Shown here: piece by piece, positions 1 to 7,532 of the stretch | Layout: the number at the start of each line of letters is the position of its first letter | Numbering within the stretch: position 1 is the stretch's first letter | Assembly: GCA_002238425.1 (NCBI GenBank) | Contig: MPMJ01000021.1 | Location: forward strand, 1-48,709 | Direction: 5' to 3' | From: SAR202 cluster bacterium bin16 | GTDB taxonomy: Bacteria; Chloroflexota; Dehalococcoidia; Lucifugimonadales; Australimonadaceae | Length of the DNA stretch: 48,709 nt | Notes under the pieces: generated by a model | The model's input: the letters and a program-made list of their open reading frames with translations, nothing else | The model's database searches: none | What the model was told of the DNA's origin: nothing | Program-made: the position numbers and the translations under genes

Positions 1-164
1 CGCCCTATCGGGACCAAAGGGGGTGTTTGACCCGTCATCTACGACCTGATACAAGTCCCCATCAGTCGTGCCCGGGGTGGCCTAATGACTGTGGCGACGA
101 CTGGCCTAATGACCCTGGCGAATGACAGGCGCTCATATCGGCCTTCACGTTCATCCTGGCTCAC

Positions 165-1712
165 GTGAGCTGGCCCCGTAGAGCACCCCAGTGCAGACGC
201 TTGCTTCAGGCAGGCACGGGTATAGCGGCGCTGCTGATAGCAGCCCTCATGTTCATCATGGTCTTTTCCGCTCCCACCCAAACAGGTGCACGCATCCCGC
301 CGACCCCAACCCCACTGCCTGTTACCCCCACCCCGGATATCGCGCCGGTCGGCGCCTCGGAGCGTTCCGAGCCCACCCCAAGTCCGACGCCAACGCCCAC
401 GGCCACCTCCACACCAACGCCTACGCCCACGTCCACCCCTACGTCTACGCCCACTGCCACGTCTACGCCCACGCCCACGGCCACCTCCACACCCACACCC
501 ACCCCTACGCCCACGCCTACCCCCACGCGTTCTCTGGAGCGTTCCGTCTACGCCACACCGACGCCTACGCCCACGGCCACCCCCACACCTACCCCTACGC
601 CCATATCTACCCCTACGCCCACTGCCACGCCCACTGCCACGCCTTCCCTGGAGCGTTCCGTCTACGCCACACCAACGCCTACGCCCACGGCCACGCCCAC
701 GTCCACCCCCACACCTACCCCTACGCCCATATCTACCCCTACGCCTACGTCCACGCCCACGTCCACTCCCACACCTACCCCTACGCCCATATCTACCCCT
801 ACGCCTACGTCCACGCCCACGTCCACCTCCACACCCACCCCTACGCCCACGGCCACCCCCACGGCCACCCCCACACCCACCCCTACCCCTACGCCTACGT
901 CCACGCCCACTGCCACGCCCACTGCCACCTCCACACCCACCCCTACCCCCACGTCCACGCCCACGCCCACGCCCACGCCCACAGCACCCCCCACACCCCA
1001 GCCCTCGACTGCCAGGTTGACCGGCATCGAGATCACCTCCACCCCCGCGAACGGGCACACTTACGTGATGGGTGAGCGAATGACGTTCACAGTCAGCTTC
1101 AGCGAGCCTGTGGTGATCCGCGACCGCGGACACGGCGTGTTGATGGTGGGCCTGGCCGTTTGCATCGACCCCGCGCCTGGACCTCACTGCGAAGCAAATT
1201 GGGCAGACAGTCTGAACACGTCGGGCAGCACCCTCCTGTTCGAAAGGTACGTATCGGATCGGGAAACCGACACCGATGGTGTCGGGTTCCCCAAGCATCC
1301 GATGGATGTCTATATCGCCGGCATTGAGGACGCCGATGGCAACGCGGCCATCCTGACCTACTCCGGGCCAAAGAATGGCCTGGGCCACCCTGTGGACGGT
1401 TATACTCCGCAAGCGCCGTTCTATCCGGAAGCCACCGCCGGCGACGGTCAGGTGACCCTGTCTTGGACAATCCCGTTTGACTTCAGGGGCTACAAAGACA
1501 AGTCGATCATCAAGTACCAGTACCGGCAGAAGGCTGGCGATGGCGCCTACGAAAGCTGGACGGACGTCCCGGGCGACGGCACCACCACGGAGTACACCAT
1601 AGGGTCTCTGCAAAACGGAACGACGTACACTTTCCAGATACGGGCTCGGGACACCGTCAACACCAGCGACGAAACCGAGGAGGTGACTGCGACGCCCACC
1701 GGCAACCCCTGA
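165..1712 (+). CDS. Secreted or membrane-anchored Thr-Pro-linker protein with fibronectin III-like domain
   Basis: A 515-residue protein read from a GTG start. Residues about 15-35 are hydrophobic after an Arg-rich start ([15 protein letters not shown]), which suggests a signal peptide or N-terminal anchor. Residues about 45-282 are almost wholly Thr-Pro dipeptides mixed with Ala, Ser and Ile, broken twice by the module [10 protein letters not shown]. After the linker comes a beta-sandwich-type segment with the pattern [18 protein letters not shown], then a C-terminal fibronectin III-like unit (TVTLSW-type core, [15 protein letters not shown]). Such long PT linkers ending in small surface domains are common in Chloroflexota exported proteins. 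The linker probably spans the cell envelope and displays the domains outside. No enzymatic motif is visible. Family and secretion are inferred from sequence style only. Confidence 0.8.
   Translation: MSWPRRAPQCRRLLQAGTGIAALLIAALMFIMVFSAPTQTGARIPPTPTPLPVTPTPDIAPVGASERSEPTPSPTPTPTATSTPTPTPTSTPTSTPTATSTPTPTATSTPTPTPTPTPTPTRSLERSVYATPTPTPTATPTPTPTPISTPTPTATPTATPSLERSVYATPTPTPTATPTSTPTPTPTPISTPTPTSTPTSTPTPTPTPISTPTPTSTPTSTSTPTPTPTATPTATPTPTPTPTPTSTPTATPTATSTPTPTPTSTPTPTPTPTAPPTPQPSTARLTGIEITSTPANGHTYVMGERMTFTVSFSEPVVIRDRGHGVLMVGLAVCIDPAPGPHCEANWADSLNTSGSTLLFERYVSDRETDTDGVGFPKHPMDVYIAGIEDADGNAAILTYSGPKNGLGHPVDGYTPQAPFYPEATAGDGQVTLSWTIPFDFRGYKDKSIIKYQYRQKAGDGAYESWTDVPGDGTTTEYTIGSLQNGTTYTFQIRARDTVNTSDETEEVTATPTGNP
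300..1000. repeat. Degenerate hexanucleotide tandem repeat encoding the Thr-Pro linker
   Basis: About 700 bp of imperfect CC(C/T)ACG and CCCACN hexamers, with larger repeated blocks such as the segment around 600-640 recurring near 715-755 and 775-815. The repeat is coding and probably changes length by slippage. Because all hexamer additions are multiples of three, linker length could vary without frameshift. Confidence 0.85.
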
Positions 1713-1912
1713 ACCCCCGCATCCGCCATTACGCTCGACGTTCCCACCGTAGCACACTAAGAATCGCCCATCGTGGAAGCGACCGGACAGGGCAACACCT
1801 ATTCGGATTACGGGGAGAGCGGGAGTGCGCAGAGAGATGAGACGCACGTCTGATCGTGCGTGCCTACCTCACCTCGCAGTTGGACGACAATCGCCGAGGC
1901 AGCCGGTAGCGC

Positions 1913-1970
1913 TGTCAATAATCAGGAACTATGTACCAGATATCTGGTACATAGTTCCTGATTATTGACA
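1913..1970. repeat. Perfect 58-bp palindrome
   Basis: The sequence reads identically on both strands from 1913 to 1970, centred between 1941 and 1942 (CCAGAT|ATCTGG), with outer ends TGTCAATAAT and ATTATTGACA. It breaks at 1912/1971. There is no unpaired loop, so it is not a normal terminator. It is AT-richer than its surroundings. It overlaps the only possible start of the next gene. It could be two abutting terminal inverted repeats of a mobile element, or a palindromic MITE. Confidence 0.95.
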
Positions 1971-2324
1971 CCCACACCCGTCGTGTGTGAGTCCGACAGC
2001 GTGACGTTCGAGAAGAAGGGTAGCGTCCATGACGACTACGTGGACCTCTGCGTTGAAGACGGCGGCTACTATCTGTACCTGACATTGAACAACGACACAG
2101 ACGCCATCTTTCTCCTGAACCTGCTGCAGGGGGACAACAAGCCCAGAGAGCTCTACTCGGTAGGTAGGAAGTCCCTCCTGGACGCGGCAATCGCCCTGTT
2201 CGAGGTATGCCCGTCCGATTGCGATGCGGTGCAGGGACGGGTGCGGATAGAGGTCGACGCCCCGGACGCCCCAGCGAACATCGAGTGGGTGATTCGCATC
2301 AAGAAGAAGACCGATTCAACGTAG
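1965..2324 (+). pseudogene. 3' remnant of a Thr-Pro-linker exported protein
   Basis: This frame opens with TTG at 1965, inside the 58-bp palindrome, directly after an in-frame TGA at 1959. The first residues are TPTPVVCES, which look like the end of a Thr-Pro linker. The remaining ~110 residues form a compact acidic domain with four Cys (VCES, LCVED, VCPSDCD) and end in RIKKKTDST. There is no signal peptide and no ribosome binding site within the palindrome. The simplest reading is that the domain once sat at the C-terminus of a longer exported protein and that the palindrome marks the breakpoint. The domain itself I do not recognise. Confidence 0.55.
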
Positions 2325-2349
2325 ATGGCGGCACGGCGCTCGTGGCCGC

Positions 2350-2372
2350 GGGCACGCGTGCCCTGACGGGCA
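2350..2372. terminator. Pair of overlapping short hairpins after the truncated gene
   Basis: GGGCACGCGTGCCC is self-complementary, and the overlapping TGCCCTGACGGGCA also folds. They lie 26 bp after the stop codon at 2324. There is no T-tract, so a role in termination is only a guess. Confidence 0.25.
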
Positions 2373-2491
2373 CGATGAATTCAAGGCTGCCCTCCTACGT
2401 CAGCAGCCGCCACACCACGAACACACTGACGATAGCAGGATCGCCAGTACACGCCACCAGATGAAGCACGACCCCGGATCTGTAGTGCCGG

Positions 2492-2717
2492 GTGACGATG
2501 GGCGGCCGAGCGGTGGCGTTCACCGATACAGAGTACCGCCCTGCTCTGCGAGCTTGCGATGAACGCTCATCAGGCGGTGAGCCGGGAGCGCCTGATGAGC
2601 CGGGTCTGGTCGGCGCGGGAGTCCATCGATTCCAGGGTGGTGCGGGCCTACGTGAAGCGGCTGCGCCAGAAGCTGGGGAGGGTTAGTAGGTCCGGAATCT
2701 TACACCGGGAAAGGTGA
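2492..2717 (+). pseudogene. Fragment of an OmpR-type winged-helix response-regulator output domain
   Basis: Read from 2492, the frame gives GGRAVAFTDTEYR, the typical first strand of an OmpR/PhoB C-terminal domain. After one extra base near 2537-2541 the next frame continues as LLCELAMNAHQ, then SRERLMSRVWS, then the recognition-helix pattern SRVVRAYVKRLRQKLG, and stops at 2715. The receiver domain is missing. The combination of truncation and frameshift shows a dead remnant of a two-component regulator. No partner histidine kinase is in the window. Confidence 0.75.
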
Positions 2718-2740
2718 GACAGGACACTGAAACACACGAC

Positions 2741-2773
2741 GGGGCCTGCCTCACGGAGAAGCAGGCCCCTTCT
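2741..2773. terminator. Hairpin terminator downstream of 2797-3288
   Basis: A 9-bp perfect stem (GGGGCCTGC at 2741-2749 with GCAGGCCCC at 2761-2769) and an 11-nt loop. It lies about 24 bp beyond the stop of the minus-strand gene and just after the regulator remnant. The T-run is short (TTCT on the plus strand). Confidence 0.5.
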
Positions 2774-2796
2774 CAAGCGTCAGATAGTTCTAACGG

Positions 2797-3288
2797 CTAC
2801 GGACGGCAGGTCCCGCACCGGTGCGGCGTATGCCCTCGCGCGCGCATGGCACGTTCCGCGGCCTCCGCGCTGGGATACAGTTCGCTGTCCCATTCCGTCG
2901 TCGCCGTGGTGTACCCGGGCGGACGAACGTGATCGCACGTGCTCCTGTGGATTCGGCTCAGACGGTACCTGTCCATGTCGTAGCGAACGGCATACGATAC
3001 GGGCTCTTCGTCCTCCACGGCCCCTTCCACTTCCACCGGCTCATTCCTCAGTATCCGGAGTATCTCGTCGAGTTTCTGGTCCTGTTCTTTCAGATGGGTG
3101 CGTTCATTGAGAGTGACCACGAAAGCAAACCCCACCGATATGACTGTGAAGAGAAACGCATACCCGACACTCAGGTCTAGTACTGCCAACGACACAGCAG
3201 CGATGGCGACATAGAAGATGAAGAGCGCAACCAAGCTACCCCTTCCAATGCGGGCTGCCATGGTGCGCAGGCGGTTAGAGGTTGGCAT
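2797..3288 (-). CDS. Small membrane protein with Ada-like Cys cluster
   Basis: A 163-residue protein starting at ATG 3288, preceded by GGAGGAG at good spacing. Two transmembrane helices occupy about residues 17-63 (VALFIFYVAIAAVSLAVL and YAFLFTVISVGFAFVV). A charged segment with a heptad-like LKEQDQKLDEIL follows. The C-terminus has STCDH followed about 30 residues later by RARGHTPHRCGTCRP. This spacing and the final RCGTC resemble the zinc-binding ribbon of Ada and related domains, although the second Cys of the first pair is replaced by Asp-His. I infer a cytoplasmic metal-binding tail. The function is unknown and there is no operon partner. Confidence 0.6.
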   Translation of the reverse strand: MPTSNRLRTMAARIGRGSLVALFIFYVAIAAVSLAVLDLSVGYAFLFTVISVGFAFVVTLNERTHLKEQDQKLDEILRILRNEPVEVEGAVEDEEPVSYAVRYDMDRYRLSRIHRSTCDHVRPPGYTTATTEWDSELYPSAEAAERAMRARGHTPHRCGTCRP

Positions 3289-3311
3289 CGTATACTCCTC
3301 CGACCCGGAGT

Positions 3312-3632
3312 CTACTCCTCCATCACCGCCTGGATCAGGTCGGTTGCTATGTCAAACAGGAACTGCCGCGGCACCCCGCCGAAGTATTCGAACGCGTTGA
3401 CGTGGCACTGCAGAAGCTCGCCACGTCCGCACGCCGGACGACTCCACGTAGATCGTTCGCGACCAGCCCAGCACCCATCACGAACGCCCAGAGCCGGTGC
3501 GTGCGGCCGTCTGCCCCAACGTAGCTGAAGCTGCCCCAGTCCACCTGCGCCTGCTCGCCGGGCTCCGTCTCGAATCACATCGTCGCGCGCGGCTCGCGCC
3601 GAGGGCGCCGCAGCCGCACATATTGCGACTGG
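3312..3632 (-). pseudogene. istA: Degenerate IS21-family transposase (IstA) fragment
   Basis: The minus strand encodes the middle of an IstA integrase core: RLRRPRREPRATM, then an in-frame TGA at 3577, then FETEPGEQAQVDWGSF with the catalytic-region DWG, then HRLWAFVM. The frame then shifts twice before CHVNAFEYFGGVPRQFLFD. The N-terminal helix-turn-helix, the rest of the catalytic triad and the partner ATPase istB are absent. It is therefore a remnant with at least one nonsense codon and two frameshifts. Confidence 0.8.
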
Positions 3633-3748
3633 CCTCCATCCAAGCCTTAGTAAAGGAGCCAGTTCCGGGTGATTGCCCGGCCCTTACTGGGTTGCTGGAG
3701 AAATCCCGGCCTATTGAGAGTTGGGTACAGGAGCGTCGACCGACCGGG

Positions 3749-3794
3749 TGTCAATCGTTGGTGGATCATTTTCGAAACTGGCGCTATGTCTAAC
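3749..3794. mobile_element. Probable terminal repeat region of the decayed IS21-type element
   Basis: The segment contains TGTCAATCGTTGGTGGATCA followed by TTTTCGAAACTGGCGC. On the minus strand it reads GCGCCAGTTTCGAAAATGAT then CCACC, a motif style typical of IS21-type ends. It lies at the upstream side of the istA remnant. No matching right end was found, so the element is truncated. Confidence 0.45.
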
Positions 3795-3859
3795 AGGAGG
3801 GAACTAATGCCAAATGCGGGGGTACACCATCTAAGTCGAGGTGTACTGCACCGTGAACG

Positions 3860-4741
3860 TTATAGATCGCGTTTCTCGTGTGATTCCCCATCAACGTTGC
3901 CTTCCCACTTACGAATCGGTGGAAGTTGTCCCAAGTCCAGCAGAAACTGTCTCAGGGGTGTTGATACTACGCTGCCTAATGAAACGCCGATGATAGTAAG
4001 CGATACGGCCAACCATGTCCGATCATCCGTAACCACTATAGGAACAACTATCGCGAGCAATGTCAGAGGCAGGAACATAAAGATCATGGTGGTACTTTCC
4101 ATCGCCGGGCCCCATATAGCGGTCTGGCGTCGCTGACGAGCCTTAATCAGCAAGAACTGTGCCACACACATCCATATGGCACTGCCGATTAACAAAATGG
4201 GCAACGGAATTAGCAAATATTCCAGCCTAATACCTCCGGGGCTTCCAGCTACAACAAGGAATACCTCTACTATGATTGCAGACGGCACTTGTGCAACTCC
4301 CAGCAGAGGTGTCCGCCGGACAAGATCCCCGAAAACCAGTAAGGACAGCGCTGACATCAGTATAAGAAAGACGTTTAACCCCAGTAATGGTCGATCAAGT
4401 CTATCGCTGATAGCTATCAAGAAGAAAGCTAGATTGACTAGGACAAGCAAGAAGTGCCACCAATCGAGTCGACGACTGGCTCTTGCGTCCTTTTGCTCCA
4501 AGAATGTTGACAAGGGAACCGCTGCGTAAATCAGATTTAGCAGTGCCTTGTTCCACACGCCACCAATAGGGTCATAGCACCAAATGAATGCCGTGAACAG
4601 AAGAAAGCCTAGGGTACTAACCCAGAATGTGATGCCAGTTCGCTGGCGGAGTTCTGTCCAAGAGGGACGATGTACTCTCACCGTCTCTCGCTGCAGCATA
4701 GCGAGTGCCTGCTTGAATTGCACTCTCCATTTCATCGGCAT
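3860..4741 (-). CDS. Polytopic membrane protein of unknown function
   Basis: A 293-residue protein, with ATG 4741 preferred over the adjacent GTG at 4744. An amphipathic N-terminus of about 35 residues precedes about eight hydrophobic helices, among them STLGFLLFTAFIW, WHFLLVLVNLAFFLIAI, LLIPLPILLIGSAIW and MIFMFLPLTLLAIVV. The short C-terminal tail is charged (KWEGNVDGESHEKRDL). No family signature is apparent. Codon use and GC are clearly lower than in the flanking metabolic genes, consistent with recent acquisition. It stands alone between two decayed genes. Confidence 0.65.
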   Translation of the reverse strand: MPMKWRVQFKQALAMLQRETVRVHRPSWTELRQRTGITFWVSTLGFLLFTAFIWCYDPIGGVWNKALLNLIYAAVPLSTFLEQKDARASRRLDWWHFLLVLVNLAFFLIAISDRLDRPLLGLNVFLILMSALSLLVFGDLVRRTPLLGVAQVPSAIIVEVFLVVAGSPGGIRLEYLLIPLPILLIGSAIWMCVAQFLLIKARQRRQTAIWGPAMESTTMIFMFLPLTLLAIVVPIVVTDDRTWLAVSLTIIGVSLGSVVSTPLRQFLLDLGQLPPIRKWEGNVDGESHEKRDL

Positions 4742-4754
4742 CACTCTCGTTCAT

Positions 4755-5226
4755 CTAGTCGCTGAGTAGCCAGCTGGCCCGACCGAGGTATTCTAGGGTC
4801 TCGTAGGGGTCACCGTCGCGTCCATCGGCGCGTTCCGGGTACCAGCGCAGACCCACGGGAACCGTGACGTCCGCGATGGAGGTTGCGAGCCGATGGACCG
4901 CTCCGACCGCATCGAGCCTCCCCAGCAGGGTGCGCTGCCAGTGCGCCGAGACAGGATAGCGCTCCAGCACGGCCGCCTCCTCCACTCCCAGTTCTCAGGC
5001 AAGCCTGTCGAGGCCCCTGGCGATTACGTAGAGGCGGCGCGTCGGCGCGATCAGCTCCGTGGCGTGCGGCACGGCATCGACGAGGCCCGCCCGCCTCAAG
5101 TCCGCTCCGCGGGTCGTGCATCGTCCGCGCGGCCGTCCCCGACACCGACGCCTGATCCAGTGCATCGAGCAAGGGCATCGAGGCTACAGCGCGCAGCGCG
5201 TGCATCTCCCGTTCTATCGGACTCAT
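4755..5226 (-). pseudogene. Frameshifted replication-relaxation-like DNA-binding protein
   Basis: Starting from ATG 5226 the frame reads MSPIEREMHALRAVASM and ASVSGTAARTMHD, then shifts near 5115 to ADLRRAGLVDAVPHATELI and RRLYVIARGLDRLA. An in-frame TGA follows, and then ELGVEEAAVLERYPVSAHW, RTLLGRLDAVGAVHRLA and a last frame change near 4830. The series winged-helix, RRLYVTARG-type strand and LLGRLDAVGAVYRLA is what I know from replication-relaxation/MarR-like proteins of Chloroflexota integrative elements. Three lesions make it non-functional as written. Confidence 0.6.
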
Positions 5227-6214
5227 TCCTGTCCTCGTCGTCGATGATGTGCTCTCCGTCAGGCTCCGCCTCGTGCTCGGCGCTGCGCAAGGGGCTCGTG
5301 TCAGCATGTGCGCCTTCCGACGCCGCCAACATGTCCTAGGAGGGAGCGCATGTGTGCCCCCGTGTGTATAGCACGCATGGCGGAAGGGGGGTGGCCGGGG
5401 TGCGGGGGTGATACAGAGAAGAGGATTGGCGGCAACGGGTCAACTATGTCTCGGGCATGGCCACTGTGCGGTTCCGCGCGTGCGCGGGAGCGGCGCAGCA
5501 AGCAGTTCCGGTTACCGCAGGTGGCGGGAAGGACTGCAAGGGGCACGCCTGGCGATTTCACTTTTGCAATCGGCGGTGACTGGGGACTGGACAAACGCCA
5601 CGAGTGGAATGGACAAGTTTGCAACCGGTGGATGGAGGGTGAGGGCGAACTTTGGCGCGGGGGTGATGGGGTACGGTGACGTGTCACTGCGGCGGATGTA
5701 GGCGAGGCGCTGGGCATGGCTTGAATCGTGAGGGAGCACCTCGTCCGGCGCCTTCGGCGGGCTGATGTCGGGAAGCGTCGACGGGACACCGAGTTTGGCG
5801 GGAACATTCCCTGGTGAGGACGAGGCTCACCGGCGTTGACGACGACCGTGGGGCAAACGGCGAGCACAGTGAGAGCGAGGGGCGGCGCGACGACGCCGTG
5901 GGCGCCGGCGGCGAGCCGGAGGAGCACGAGGACGACCACCGGCAGCCCGATGACGACCTCGAAGCTGGCACAGCCGTGGTTCGGGACCACGATGAGCGGG
6001 TGGGCTGGCTTGCGCTTGGACACGCGGAGGCCGAGCCGATCCTCATCGACCACGGGCGGGTGCACGACGCTAATTTCCATGTGAGGGACACCGAGGCACT
6101 CCACGATGAGGTTGAGATCCGTGATGACGGTGAGCACATCGCCGGCGACCTGCTCGATGAAGCGGCTGAGGTCTCCGCGGACGGCGGGCGGGACAGCGAG
6201 CGCGTCACCCGCAC

Positions 6215-6252
6215 GGACGCGGTCAGGGGGCGACTGCGGAAGGGGCGTGTGG
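6215..6252 (+). repeat. Dispersed GCGTACGCGG repeat family, copy 1 (partial)
   Basis: GACGCGGTCAGGGGGCGACT followed by GCGGAAGGGGCGTGT matches the 3' two thirds of the repeat seen at 7134, 7320, 10397 and (reverse) 21576-21624. It lies just upstream of the HEPN-module start. Confidence 0.6.
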
Positions 6253-6283
6253 CGCTGCGTCTCCGTGACCGCAAAACATGTTG

Positions 6284-6293
6284 TGCTATCCTG
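6284..6293 (+). promoter_or_regulatory. Possible extended -10 element for the HEPN module
   Basis: TGCTATCCT resembles an extended -10 (TGnTAT). It lies 15 bp before ATG 6308, so the transcript would have a very short leader. No good -35 is visible. Confidence 0.3.
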
Positions 6294-6307
6294 CCGTGGG
6301 TAGCAGT

Positions 6308-6649
6308 ATGGAGGCCGCCATGGAGCAGAAGGTACGAGAGCTGGCAGCCAGGTTCGTCCGTGAAGACTTGGAGAGCCGCTTTGGGGATGCGTTCGTCTTC
6401 GACCCTATCCTCGTAGAGCAGCGCGTAGACCACGACGGCGAAGAGTACCTGCGCGTCGACATCGTCTTCGACGGCGACCAGCGCAATCTGGATGCCGGTT
6501 GGACCAGCGGGCTGGTGCTGCGCCTCCACCTGAAACTACGCGAACACGGCATCGATTCCATTCCGTCGCCGCATTTCATCAAGAAATCGGAGTGGAAGGA
6601 ATACGCACGGGCGATGGACCGGAGGAAGCGGCAAGTTGCAGCCTCGTGA
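6308..6649 (+). CDS. Putative partner protein of HEPN-domain gene
   Basis: A 113-residue protein, starting at ATG 6308 or the in-frame ATG 6320 (MEQKVREL). The N-terminus is helical (VRELAARFVREDLESRF). A beta-rich middle follows (DHDGEEYLRVDIVFDGD), and the protein ends in a basic helix (ARAMDRRKRQ). No nucleotidyltransferase GS...D motif is present, so it is not an MNT antitoxin. Its stop overlaps the start of the next gene by 14 nt, so the two are translationally coupled. I infer it to be the neutralising or accessory partner of the HEPN protein. The family is not recognised. Confidence 0.65.
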   Translation: MEAAMEQKVRELAARFVREDLESRFGDAFVFDPILVEQRVDHDGEEYLRVDIVFDGDQRNLDAGWTSGLVLRLHLKLREHGIDSIPSPHFIKKSEWKEYARAMDRRKRQVAAS

Positions 6650-7106
6650 CTTCATCGCGACGGCGCGAGACCTCGCAGGAACGAACCGGCGCCGGCCCAG
6701 GCAGACCAACCTTCGCAGGGCAGTAAGCACTGCCTACTTTGCCTTATTCCACTGCCTCACGGCCTGCTGCGCCGACACTTTCGCCGGTGGGGCTGGTTCA
6801 GGCCGCAGCACGGAGGCATGGCAGCAAGCGTATCGCGCGCTCGACCACGGCCAAGCCAGGAATCGCTGCAAGGACGCCGCGAAGCGGAACTTCCCTCCTG
6901 AGATCCTGCACTTCGCAGCGCACTTCACTGACATGCAGCGGGAGCGCGAGCGTGCGGACTACGACCCTGACGCCAGCTTCACGAAATCCGAAGTGACGCA
7001 GCATATCAACGACACGGCCGCGACGGTCAGCCAGTTCCTGGCAACGTCGCTCAAAGACCGGCGCGCCTTCGCCGTTTACGTGTTGCTGCCCATCCGGCAG
7101 GGCTGA
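6636..7106 (+). CDS. HEPN-domain protein (UPF0332-like), probable toxin or RNase partner
   Basis: A 156-residue protein from TTG 6636, overlapping the upstream gene. Residues about 26-42 read LRRAVSTAYFALFH, the AYYAxFH helix that marks HEPN proteins. Residues about 104-112 read RERERADYD, matching the R-x-x-ADYD motif near the fold's second conserved helix. HEPN proteins in two-gene modules are usually RNases or nucleic-acid-binding toxins. Length is normal for the family, and the reading frame is intact. Start choice rests on the overlap and on the MQPRDFIATARDL sequence, which is typical of the N-terminal helix. Confidence 0.7.
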   Translation: MQPRDFIATARDLAGTNRRRPRQTNLRRAVSTAYFALFHCLTACCADTFAGGAGSGRSTEAWQQAYRALDHGQARNRCKDAAKRNFPPEILHFAAHFTDMQRERERADYDPDASFTKSEVTQHINDTAATVSQFLATSLKDRRAFAVYVLLPIRQG

Positions 7107-7133
7107 GGTCACGTCCCCCTCCTCCACTCCACT

Positions 7134-7182
7134 GACCAGCGTACGCGGCGAGGACACGACCGCAGAAGGGCGGGGGTGTCAC
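7134..7182 (+). repeat. Dispersed GCGTACGCGG repeat family, copy 2
   Basis: GACCAGCGTACGCGGCGAGG, then CGCAGAAGGGCGGGGGTGT and CACA. It begins 28 bp after the HEPN stop and is followed by the XRE remnant. Confidence 0.6.
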
Positions 7183-7304
7183 ACGGCTATGCTGGGCTGA
7201 AGGAGCAGCAGATACAGCGCTACGAGGCCACGGACTACGCCTCCGCCAGCCTCACGAGGATCAGGGAGGTCGCAGGCGCCCTCGGTGCTTCAGAGAGGCA
7301 GTGA
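7183..7304 (+). pseudogene. C-terminal fragment of an XRE-type (HigA-like) regulator
   Basis: The frame gives GLKEQQIQRYEATDYASAS followed by LTRIREVAGALG and ends at TGA 7302. LxxQxIxRYExxxYxSASLxRIxEVAxALG is the last part of the helix-turn-helix and following helix of HigA-like XRE antitoxins. The first helices are missing and there is no start codon at a sensible position. The fragment lies between two copies of the dispersed repeat. Confidence 0.5.
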
Positions 7305-7319
7305 CCCCATGCCGCCACC

Positions 7320-7366
7320 GACCAGCGTACGCGGTCAGGGGACGACTGCAGCAGGGGCGGGTGTTA
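7320..7366 (+). repeat. Dispersed GCGTACGCGG repeat family, copy 3
   Basis: GACCAGCGTACGCGGTCAGG followed by GGACGACTGCAGCAGGGGCG and GGTGTTA. It lies 20 bp before the 3' end of the minus-strand tRNA gene. Confidence 0.7.
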
Positions 7367-7387
7367 GTAGGCGTGAGAGAAGTCTGG

Positions 7388-7501
7388 TGCGGCGGGTGGG
7401 ACTCGAACCCACACGGAGCGAACTCCCCCAGATTTCTCTGCGTCCGATAACGTATCAGGCGCAGAGACAATCTGGTGTGTCTGCCATTCCACCACCGCCG
7501 C
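7388..7501 (-). tRNA. tRNA-Leu-like gene with ~31-nt hairpin insertion in the anticodon loop
   Basis: On the minus strand the acceptor stem GCGGCGG/CCGCCGC pairs 7 of 7, discriminator A is followed by an encoded CCA (7385-7387), and the T arm GTGGG-TTCGAGT-CCCAC is perfect. The D arm has the Leu-like pattern GTGGAATGGCAGACAC. The variable arm GGAG-TTCG-CTCC is class II. The anticodon stem CCAGA/TCTGG pairs 5 of 5 but encloses 38 nt instead of 7. The extra sequence forms its own stem (TCTCTGCG with CGCAGAGA) capped by GATA-CGT-TATC. Removing 31 contiguous nt gives no Leu anticodon. Removing 30 can leave TTGAGAAA, which contains GAG. Identity Leu is inferred from the variable arm, A73 and D loop. 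Confidence 0.7.
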
Positions 7502-7532
7502 GCAACCGAATGCTAACACTTTAGCCCCAGTC

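Larger units (their letters stand above)
5227..6307. other. About 1.1 kb without a convincing gene
   Basis: Between the decayed gene and the HEPN module no frame has both a plausible start and a recognisable product. A minus-strand frame covering about 5826-6137 (starting LTVITDLNLIVECLGV) has the higher GC at third positions and might be another decayed gene. The mirrored plus-strand frame is about as long and equally unmatched. The segment around 5340-5720 shows no clear structure. A copy of the dispersed ~50-bp repeat lies at 6215-6252. Confidence 0.4.

Noticed and set aside
1-164. Promoter or repeat structure ahead of the first gene
   Set aside because: GGCCTAATGAC occurs twice (about 79 and 103), but no -35/-10 pair or extended inverted repeat could be supported.
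300-1000. CRISPR-like or minisatellite non-coding array
   Set aside because: The hexamer repeat stays in frame and encodes a Thr-Pro linker between a signal segment and folded domains.
5814-6416. Plus-strand acidic gene ahead of the HEPN module
   Set aside because: It overlaps the real HEPN-module start in another frame, and third-position GC favours the opposite strand. No motif on either strand.
7388-7501. Group I intron in the tRNA
   Set aside because: The insertion is about 31 nt, far too short, and lacks P, Q, R, S core elements.
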